Shown: positions 1 through 6,227 of the stretch, piece by piece
Layout of the letters: every line of letters starts with the position of its first letter
How positions within the stretch are numbered: the first letter of the stretch is position 1
NCBI GenBank assembly: GCA_002501885.1
Contig: DAON01000024.1
Location: forward strand, 1,716 to 15,151
Length of the DNA stretch: 13,436 nucleotides
DNA from: Euryarchaeota archaeon UBA220
GTDB taxonomy: Archaea; Thermoplasmatota; Poseidoniia; Poseidoniales; Thalassarchaeaceae
Reading direction: 5' to 3'
Notes under the pieces: generated by a model
What the model saw: only the letters and a program-made list of their open reading frames with translations
The model's database searches: none
What the model was told of the DNA's origin: nothing
Translations under genes and position numbers: made by a program

Positions 1-77
1 TGGTGGACCCGACCGGATTTGAACCGATGACCACTCGGTTATGAGCCGAGCGCTCTAACCAACTGAGCTACGGGTCC
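1..77 (-). tRNA. tRNA with CAU anticodon (tRNA-Ile2 or elongator tRNA-Met), CCA encoded
   Basis: Read on the minus strand this folds as a complete cloverleaf. It has a 7-bp acceptor stem (GGACCCG with CGGGTCC), a D stem GCTC/GAGC, an anticodon stem CTCGG/CCGAG around the loop CTCATAA (anticodon CAT), a 5-nt variable loop TGGTC, and a T arm ATCGG-TTCAAAT-CCGGT. The discriminator is A and the CCA end is encoded at positions 1-3. The initiator tRNA is unlikely because the first pair is G-C and the anticodon stem lacks three consecutive G-C pairs next to the loop. The body (CCCGTAGCTCAG, CTCATAA, TGGTC) resembles archaeal tRNA-Ile2, whose C34 is modified to agmatidine so that it reads AUA. Elongator tRNA-Met has the same anticodon and a similar body, so the amino acid is left open. 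Confidence 0.93.
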
Positions 78-179
78 CTAACTCGTCTCAGGCACAACGC
101 GAAATGAACTTATCTTCGCAGCGTAGATGCTCGGCCCTCCCTCTCAACCTTGAAGCACGGGACCCTTCCGTGTGCGTAT
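78..179. promoter_or_regulatory. divergent intergenic region, possible tRNA promoter
   Basis: These 102 bases separate the leftward tRNA from the rightward OB-fold gene, so both promoters should lie here. The only AT-rich box is at 107-116. On the minus strand it reads AAGATAAGTT, 30-39 bases upstream of the mature tRNA 5' end, a reasonable TATA position if the precursor has a short leader. No clear TATA or BRE element and no ribosome binding site is visible before the ATG at 180. The box is a weak match. Confidence 0.3.
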
Positions 180-1733
180 ATGGCGAAGCTTTGGGTGATG
201 TTCTTCACATCGCTTCTGCTTGTCTCGGCAATGAACTTCTATGCCGTGATAAGGGAGCCTGATTTGATAGAAATAGACGAGATACGGAACTACCCTCGGG
301 AGACCGTGAAGATTGAGGGGGTGCTCACTGGTTATGTGCGCGACCCGTATGGCGAGGGCGCTGACAGAATAGATTTGCAAGTCCAAGAGATTGATGGACA
401 CTCTGTTGCTAAGGTGCGTTGGAATGTGGACTGGACCAATGAAGTGCCCCCGATTGGAACTGTGATTACAGTAGAGGGAGAAGTATCAGAATGGAATGGT
501 AGGATCTGGCTACAATCTAATGGATACGGTGCGATAGTTGCAAGAGACGAAGTCATAGAGTTCACAGAGACCAAATTGGTCGAAGTCGGCAGAGACCCTG
601 AATCATTCGCGAATCAATCTATCACGATTGATGGGTGGTTAAGTGAATCACTCGCCCCTGATGTTACCTACCACTCCCTGTACATGATGGATAATCAGGC
701 GTATGGGGGTGCGGATCACCTGCTATACATGCAAGTAGAAGGTCGCGTAATGGAATGGGTCGAAGCAGGAAGTCATATTCGGGCCAATGGTTGGTTGCAG
801 TTTGATGAGCGTTCGTATCGCTGGAGGTTACTCGTCCAGGCGACCGAAATTGAGGTTCTCTCTCAGGGCGAGGTAATTTATCTCGACTGGGAGACGGAGC
901 CATACACCCTAACCTACGAGGTAGGAAAGCTAGTCGTAATCGATGGCACGGTAGCCAATGATGGCGAGGAATGGTGGATTGAGGGCGACTCGCCTACCGA
1001 CAGGCTCTGCTTTCTACCCTCTCCTGAAGATTTAGATGGCAACATTTCTGGTCAGAGTGGAGACTGGGGAGGAAGGTTGGCATGGTCTACTGACAAGGCC
1101 GAGGTCTGCTTAGATAGGGGATTTGTCGAGTCCCTCCAGTATCCTGCTGGCCAATTCGGAGATGATGTCGTCGCACTGGAGGATGTCGCTGAGAATCCAT
1201 TTGACTATGTAGGGAACAGTTACCAATTTGAGGGTTGGATTACAGATCCGATTTCGCCTGATTACGACAAAGGATATGTCGGAGATGGAGAGGGATACTA
1301 TGACCGAGATACCAAATTGAGGTTGCACTTGGTGGGTGAGCACTCTGAGTGGATTGAACCCGGCCAAGAAATTCGATTCAATGCCACCGTACTTTGGTCT
1401 GTTTCTGATGGCAGAGTAGTGCTTGAGGCGCGATCGTGGCTTCTTGGAGAAGTTCCAGATCCAGTTGTACTGAATTGGGGCGATGGGTACAACTCATGGA
1501 GATGGAACATAGGATGGAAGGTCCAGATTACTGGAGAAGCAGTGATGGACGAAGATGGCAATCAATGGATTGAGCGCTCTGGAAGTGAAGAGAGTGTTTG
1601 TCTGCTCGGTGACGGAAGCGAATCCAGCCAGCAGATGCAGATTGGTGAGCCAATAGACTGGATTGGGCGTTTGACGATGATAGAGGACTCAATAGAAAAC
1701 TCCGCGCAATTCTGCATTGATATTCGCCCCTAG
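180..1733 (+). CDS. membrane-anchored extracellular protein with tandem OB-fold-like repeats
   Basis: The 517-residue product starts with a hydrophobic segment (about residues 4-23) that should act as an uncleaved anchor or signal peptide. The rest is acidic, Trp- and Gly-rich and beta-like. It consists of recurring blocks of the form 'hydrophobic-x-hydrophobic-x-G ... E/D-G-x-hydrophobic', as in OB-folds. One block lies at about residues 40-115. Then a two-block unit occurs twice, at about 140-314 and 338-517. In each unit the first block opens with a G-W pair (GWL, GWI), and the second carries two cysteines (C277 and a partner near 310; C474 and a partner near 511), probably disulfides outside the cell. 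ATG at 180 is preferred over an in-frame TTG at 150 because it sits directly before the membrane segment. No Shine-Dalgarno is evident for either. The gene ends 8 bases before the permease, so the two are probably co-transcribed. Function is unknown; OB-folds often bind nucleic acid or glycans, but nothing here shows the ligand. Confidence 0.85.
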   Translation: MAKLWVMFFTSLLLVSAMNFYAVIREPDLIEIDEIRNYPRETVKIEGVLTGYVRDPYGEGADRIDLQVQEIDGHSVAKVRWNVDWTNEVPPIGTVITVEGEVSEWNGRIWLQSNGYGAIVARDEVIEFTETKLVEVGRDPESFANQSITIDGWLSESLAPDVTYHSLYMMDNQAYGGADHLLYMQVEGRVMEWVEAGSHIRANGWLQFDERSYRWRLLVQATEIEVLSQGEVIYLDWETEPYTLTYEVGKLVVIDGTVANDGEEWWIEGDSPTDRLCFLPSPEDLDGNISGQSGDWGGRLAWSTDKAEVCLDRGFVESLQYPAGQFGDDVVALEDVAENPFDYVGNSYQFEGWITDPISPDYDKGYVGDGEGYYDRDTKLRLHLVGEHSEWIEPGQEIRFNATVLWSVSDGRVVLEARSWLLGEVPDPVVLNWGDGYNSWRWNIGWKVQITGEAVMDEDGNQWIERSGSEESVCLLGDGSESSQQMQIGEPIDWIGRLTMIEDSIENSAQFCIDIRP

Positions 1734-1741
1734 GTGGTTGT

Positions 1742-3397
1742 ATGGACGGCGTGCTGCTGGATTTCAGTTGGCTGATAGCATCATACCTGTTTGGTATCAT
1801 GTTGGGTTGTCTAACCGGATTGATTCCAGGATTTCACGTTAACAATGTGGCCCTAATTGCACTCAGTCTTTCCCCTGTCGCAGTGGCTATAGGAATTCCA
1901 CTCGACGCGGTTGCTGGAATAATTGTCGCCTGTGGTACCGTCCATACTTTCCTGAATTACATCCCAAGTGCGTTAGTCGGAGCACCTGATGACAACATGG
2001 CTCTAGCCTTGTTACCTGGGCATAGAATGTTAATCTCTGGCCAAGCAGCGCAAGGAGTTGCATACTCTGCAAGAGGTTCACAAATGGGCATGTTAATGTC
2101 TATTCCACTGCTAATTGTTGCAAGGCTGCTATTTGGAGAGGATCCTGGTTTAGGACTGTACGAATCCAGCCGTGAGGTTCTGCCATGGTTGCTGCTAACG
2201 ATTTCCATCTTCCTGATTATGACAGAGACTACTCGTTTGTCATGGCCAGAGTGGAGTCAGCGCTTGACCAGTAAGTTGGTATTTCCTCTCCCACGCAAGA
2301 TAGAGTTCAGTATTCCAATTTGGAAGTTCAGGTTACATCGTAAGTGGGAGAACCTAGACTTGCGCTTAGGAGATAGTTCGAGAACTGCGGGTATACTTGC
2401 TGCAACTTTCTTCTTCTTACTGACTGGATTTTATGGCTGGGCAGTATTCGAGTTACCGGGCAGATCGCCCATAGGTATGCCTTCAGCAACTTTGCTCTTC
2501 CCCGGACTGGCAGGACTATTCGGAATTGCCAACTTAATTGACATCTATGTCACAACATCAGAGATTCCTCCTCAAGAGCCGAATTGGGAATTGCCGCCAA
2601 TGAAGCCTCTTGCTGTGCCAACTTTCCTATCTGCAATTGTCTCCTCAGTAATGGCAATTCTGCCCGGTATGACTGCAGCCCAAGCTACAGTAGTGGTGAT
2701 GAGCATGCGGAACTTCTGGGGGAGGTTGACTGATCCGAACTATATACCCGCAGATTTCGAGCATGGCACTCAGCCGGGTTTTGTTCCCAATGCAAACGCT
2801 ACTGACATTGAGGGGCTTGATGACCTGTCAGAGGAAGAGCGAGAGATGTTTGAAGAAGTATTATCCGAGGCAGGAGTGAGTCCTGATCTTGACCTAGGTG
2901 CGCAGAATCAACAGCAAGATCTGGAAATCATTGCAATCCTCTCCTCTGTCAACACCGCTGTCACAGTAATGGTCCTAGGATTCCTGTACATGGTTGGAAG
3001 GCCCAGGTCAGGTGCCGCCCTAGCCCTGAACATGATGTACCCCATCGACATGTGGAATGCAGTCGAGCCACCAGCAGACTTCGTTCGCCTACTTGGCATC
3101 ACAATAGCCTCGGGGCTGTTCGCGGTTCCAGTAATGATTAAGGTTGGAAAAGGGATGTTAAAGATGCATGAATTAGTCCCTCTCCGAACTGTAGTAATTA
3201 CGGTTACATCATTCATCACAATACTGGTTTGGCTATCTACTGGATGGATTGGTGTTGGCGTTCTAATCATTGGAACTGCAATGGGATTAATGCCTCCTAG
3301 AATAGGAATCAGGCGCAGTCATGCAATGGGGATTATTCTAGTTCCGATTATGTTGTATACATTCGCCAGAACATTCGATGGATTCGGATTTATCTGA
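1742..3397 (+). CDS. TctA-family (COG1784) multi-pass membrane transporter
   Basis: The 551-residue polytopic membrane protein matches the archaeal COG1784 branch of the TctA permease family (large subunit of tripartite tricarboxylate transporters). The signature glycine/proline motif GLIPGFHVNN is at residues 26-35, followed by a FLNYIPSALVGAPDD stretch and LLPGHRMLISG. The duplicated counterpart LPGMTAAQAT is at 307-316, giving the two-repeat architecture expected of the family. Between the second motif and the last helices is a soluble acidic stretch (about 352-394, rich in Glu and Asp) that looks like an insertion. No TctB small subunit or TctC binding protein is encoded nearby, which is usual for COG1784. 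The substrate is unknown; organic anions would fit the family. The ATG at 1742 has GGTGG five bases upstream. The preceding OB-repeat gene could be an extracellular partner by position, which is inference only. Confidence 0.87.
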   Translation: MDGVLLDFSWLIASYLFGIMLGCLTGLIPGFHVNNVALIALSLSPVAVAIGIPLDAVAGIIVACGTVHTFLNYIPSALVGAPDDNMALALLPGHRMLISGQAAQGVAYSARGSQMGMLMSIPLLIVARLLFGEDPGLGLYESSREVLPWLLLTISIFLIMTETTRLSWPEWSQRLTSKLVFPLPRKIEFSIPIWKFRLHRKWENLDLRLGDSSRTAGILAATFFFLLTGFYGWAVFELPGRSPIGMPSATLLFPGLAGLFGIANLIDIYVTTSEIPPQEPNWELPPMKPLAVPTFLSAIVSSVMAILPGMTAAQATVVVMSMRNFWGRLTDPNYIPADFEHGTQPGFVPNANATDIEGLDDLSEEEREMFEEVLSEAGVSPDLDLGAQNQQQDLEIIAILSSVNTAVTVMVLGFLYMVGRPRSGAALALNMMYPIDMWNAVEPPADFVRLLGITIASGLFAVPVMIKVGKGMLKMHELVPLRTVVITVTSFITILVWLSTGWIGVGVLIIGTAMGLMPPRIGIRRSHAMGIILVPIMLYTFARTFDGFGFI

Positions 3398-3399
3398 GG

Positions 3400-3404
3400 T
3401 TTTT
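3400..3404 (+). terminator. oligo-T stretch after the permease gene
   Basis: Five T residues follow the TGA stop of the permease by two bases. Archaeal intrinsic termination can use T-rich stretches without a hairpin, so this may end the first two-gene transcript at least in part. The run is short and no second T-run follows within the gap, so termination is uncertain. Confidence 0.3.
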
Positions 3405-3434
3405 GGCACTGCAACGCTTATTCGTCCAACCGCT

Positions 3435-3447
3435 CTGACGACGTCAG
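3435..3447. promoter_or_regulatory. perfect palindrome overlapping the RBS of the CD36-like gene
   Basis: CTGACG-A-CGTCAG is a perfect 6-bp inverted repeat with a one-base centre. It lies 10 bases upstream of the ATG at 3458, and its last base is the first G of the ribosome binding site GGTG (3447-3450). It sits between a weak AT-rich patch (CTTATT, about 3417-3423) and the start codon, where a dimeric repressor would block transcription start. A one-base centre is too small for an RNA loop without opening the inner pairs, so a DNA operator is the likelier reading. It could be chance in a 60-base gap. Confidence 0.35.
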
Positions 3448-3457
3448 GTGCGATAGC

Positions 3458-6160
3458 ATGGACAGCAAGAAAACAGCATTGATAGTTGGAGCATTACTCC
3501 TAACGGTGAACATAGGAATCGGAGTTACTGGAGTCGTTGATGGAATAATCAAGGGCACAGTTTCTGACATGGTTGCTACAGGATACGACGGTTTGGATGA
3601 AGATGGGAATCAGAATTACTCTGTAGACTATGACGATGATTGGCATGTATCAACAGCCGAGAGAGTTTACTTCGCTAATTCAGTAACCGATGCTTCGGCT
3701 TTAGAGTCAGAGAATCCAGAGGATGGCCTAACTATGATGGGGCCATTCATTTACGAAGTAACAACAACTAGAGAAATCGAAAACTTTGACTACATAAATA
3801 ACACAATAACCTACTCAGAATACGATGTTTTTGAATGGTGTGAGACTTGTACTTGGAATGACTCTGACGGAATAGAGCACGCTTCTGTATCTGGAGATAC
3901 TGAGGTGACTCAAGTCAATATTCTCTGGAATACACAGAGAATAGGAGGCATGGGTGGTGCTTCTGGAGGTATTTTCTATGGTGAAACATTTGCCAAGGCA
4001 ATGTTCGCAGCTGGCATGATTGAGTTTGACCTTGCTAATAGAGCCCCGAGTATTTGGGCTTCCGAGGATATCGATAGCATGGTTGGAGACTTCTCTTTGG
4101 GCCTGCAGGCAATGGGAATGGATTCAGTAAATGCCTCAATTTTGGCTCCTTCCGGGGTTCTCTCAGGAGCATATGTGGCTGCTACCGGCGGAGGAAGCCA
4201 GGAAGACATTCTCAATAATACCGAGCATTTCTTCGCTTACACTGATCAAATTCTGTACGATGCAGTAGATTCTTCAACTGGATCCTGTATTGCTTTGACC
4301 TGTGATTTAGGACCTGTTCTAGTAACTGGTATGGGTGCTCCAGACGGAGGAGTGGTTACTCAAACTCGCGCTGGACTATACGGATACGGAGATGCTTCGG
4401 CAGAGCAAATGGCTGTAATTGACCTAGGCATATACGCGCTGGCTGCAAATACATTCGTTGCTCACGGAGGAGGCGCTGAAATTAACGAAGAAACTCCTCA
4501 ACTAAAGGAGAGGTTCAATGAGGTTAGTGGAGTTCTGATTAATGATCCGGAAGTCCTGAATAATCTCCTATTCAACGAAAGTGTTGGAATGCTTGGATCC
4601 TTCGAAATTGAGGGAATCCCCCTTCCGGGCATGGTAGTTGGACTACTTCTACCATTACAGTCTGGTGCCTATTTTGATGCAATGATAACCTACGGAATTG
4701 GACTCTTGGCCATTGGTGCCCTAGCAGATTATGTTGAGCCGTGGGTTGGACTTGGTGTCACTGGTCCTCCAAGAAATTTCGAGATGATTCTAGGTGGAGG
4801 ACAGGGATGGATGGACTCTGGTGACTGGTGGCATACGGCATTCGGTGCTGCAGACCCTCTGACTGGAGAATACATTCCAATTGGACTGAACAGAGAATCG
4901 TTCGCAGGCATGGCCGATCTAACCATGGAGAAGTCAGAATTCATCCTCAACGACCCTGTAATTGGTCTGAAATCTTCATTCCCCTCCGCATTCATGTATG
5001 GCGAACTATCGGGAATGACTCTTCCTGATGCTGAAGGTAACCAGCATGTTTGGGATGATGCCTATGTTGCTTCTCTGTACGGTATATCCGAGGATGCCGC
5101 GAACGCACTCAGGAACTGGGTGAATAACTTCTATTTCGATACTGTAATGCCTGTTTTACTTAATTTCGTCACTGGAAACGAGCCTTTCGTAACTCAGCCA
5201 GTTAGTCACTGGCTATATGGATGGAATGATGCAGTAAACACATACTTTGGATACTTCCCTTGGGTCAGTCTTGAGACTAATGACACCTACTATGGGTCCG
5301 GAGGAATCAGTACCGGGGATCGATCAGTGTACATCATGAGTACGGCCGGGGATAATGTCGGACAACGCCTGGCGCAGGGTTACATCAATTCAGATGGTGA
5401 TGGTCTTTGCGACTACGACTACAATGAGTCCGGCGTCTTCCTAGGGTACGACTTGGAGTGCGAGGATGGTCAAATATACGGGATGACAGAGCACCTACCA
5501 TGGAGAGCTCCACACCGCGAGGATGCTGCAATGGGATTGCTTTCGGACCACATTGGAAATGATGACACCGTAGTTGCAGGAACTGTAGGAGGTATTGCCG
5601 ATGCTGAGAACTCATTCAATGTGAACTTGATTGGATATGCAATTGCCCAGTCCGAGGTTGGAGAGGAGACTACTTACAAGGGAATTGATATGATAGAGCA
5701 TACAGTAACTTTAGATCCGGCCAACACTCAGATTCAGGGCAAGTTGATTGGTTCTGCGACCTTTGTGGATGCTATGCCTGGTGCCCTTCCAGTCTACCTA
5801 GGTGCGAACATCGACATGAAAGTCGAGCCAATTACCAACGCTCCTATGTATGGTAAGGTAACCGCTACCTTCTTCCTAGATTTGCGTGGCCCCGGTTCGA
5901 TGAATCCAGATTTCGATTCTAACGATGTTGTGCCAGTGTTTGAGATCCACTCCTTTAGCGATATACCGGATGACTCTGCAGAAGATTATCGAGCAAGTGT
6001 GAGCGACAACCTAGGACCAATGGGGTGGACTAATTTCGGTGGAGATGCAGGAGCTCCTCTATCGTATGTACACATGGTAATTGCTCTGCTTTATGTGGTT
6101 GGAATTGGGCTTGTCGTGTATGGTTCAACAGGTGCCAAAAGCCCTGACAAAGAAGAATAG
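3458..6160 (+). CDS. CD36/LIMP-2/SR-B-like two-helix surface receptor with enlarged apical domain
   Basis: The 900-residue product has an N-terminal membrane helix (about 7-27), a large acidic, sequon-rich ectodomain, a C-terminal helix (about 872-888) and a short charged tail: the CD36-family hairpin topology. Blocks matching CD36 in order are: YFANSVTDASAL then GPFIYEV (G95-P96, Y99; CD36 has GPYTYRV) with NNTITYSEYDVFEW; FVTQPVSHWLYGWNDA (577-592; CD36 RTLRELLWGYRDP); a VYIMSTAGDN block near 620-632 (CD36 VYKVFNGKDN); CEDGQIYGMTEHLPW at 668-682 (CD36 CDMINGTDAASFPPF); YKGID near 740-744 (CD36 LKGIP); VEPIT at 789-793 (CD36 IEPIT); and VVPVFEIHSFSDIPDDSAED (CD36 [20 protein letters not shown]). 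Family members bind or transfer lipids through a tunnel. Residues about 150-575 replace a CD36 segment of roughly 90 residues. The RBS is GGTG at 3447-3450. Homology is by eye; ligand and role are inferred. Confidence 0.72.
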   Translation: MDSKKTALIVGALLLTVNIGIGVTGVVDGIIKGTVSDMVATGYDGLDEDGNQNYSVDYDDDWHVSTAERVYFANSVTDASALESENPEDGLTMMGPFIYEVTTTREIENFDYINNTITYSEYDVFEWCETCTWNDSDGIEHASVSGDTEVTQVNILWNTQRIGGMGGASGGIFYGETFAKAMFAAGMIEFDLANRAPSIWASEDIDSMVGDFSLGLQAMGMDSVNASILAPSGVLSGAYVAATGGGSQEDILNNTEHFFAYTDQILYDAVDSSTGSCIALTCDLGPVLVTGMGAPDGGVVTQTRAGLYGYGDASAEQMAVIDLGIYALAANTFVAHGGGAEINEETPQLKERFNEVSGVLINDPEVLNNLLFNESVGMLGSFEIEGIPLPGMVVGLLLPLQSGAYFDAMITYGIGLLAIGALADYVEPWVGLGVTGPPRNFEMILGGGQGWMDSGDWWHTAFGAADPLTGEYIPIGLNRESFAGMADLTMEKSEFILNDPVIGLKSSFPSAFMYGELSGMTLPDAEGNQHVWDDAYVASLYGISEDAANALRNWVNNFYFDTVMPVLLNFVTGNEPFVTQPVSHWLYGWNDAVNTYFGYFPWVSLETNDTYYGSGGISTGDRSVYIMSTAGDNVGQRLAQGYINSDGDGLCDYDYNESGVFLGYDLECEDGQIYGMTEHLPWRAPHREDAAMGLLSDHIGNDDTVVAGTVGGIADAENSFNVNLIGYAIAQSEVGEETTYKGIDMIEHTVTLDPANTQIQGKLIGSATFVDAMPGALPVYLGANIDMKVEPITNAPMYGKVTATFFLDLRGPGSMNPDFDSNDVVPVFEIHSFSDIPDDSAEDYRASVSDNLGPMGWTNFGGDAGAPLSYVHMVIALLYVVGIGLVVYGSTGAKSPDKEE

Positions 6161-6168
6161 TCAGGTAC

Positions 6169-6227
6169 CAGCCGGCTTCGCCGGCTGCGGGCACGCGTGC
6201 ACGAAGGTTTGAACCCCCAATAGGGGT
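6169..6227. promoter_or_regulatory. cluster of three inverted repeats before the ectoenzyme gene
   Basis: The gap after the CD36-like gene holds three symmetric elements. An 8-bp perfect hairpin CAGCCGGC-TTC-GCCGGCTG (6169-6187) starts 8 bases after the stop. A 10-bp perfect palindrome GCACGCGTGC lies at 6191-6200. A weaker 5-bp hairpin ACCCC-CAATA-GGGGT (6213-6227) has a 3' arm that covers the purine-rich ribosome binding site of the next gene. There is no T-run after the first hairpin, so it is not a classical terminator; it could stabilise the upstream mRNA end or be a protein site. The third could mask the start region. Functions are inferred from position. Confidence 0.4.

Noticed and set aside
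150..179. TTG-initiated N-terminal extension of the OB-repeat protein
   Set aside because: No ribosome binding site precedes the TTG, and it would put ten residues in front of a membrane segment that directly follows the ATG at 180.
2908..3270. 120-codon open frame on the minus strand
   Set aside because: It is antisense to the final membrane helices of the permease; the low-complexity product has no recognisable features.
6169..6187. GC hairpin as a rho-independent terminator
   Set aside because: No T-run follows it, and the downstream bases are GC-rich.
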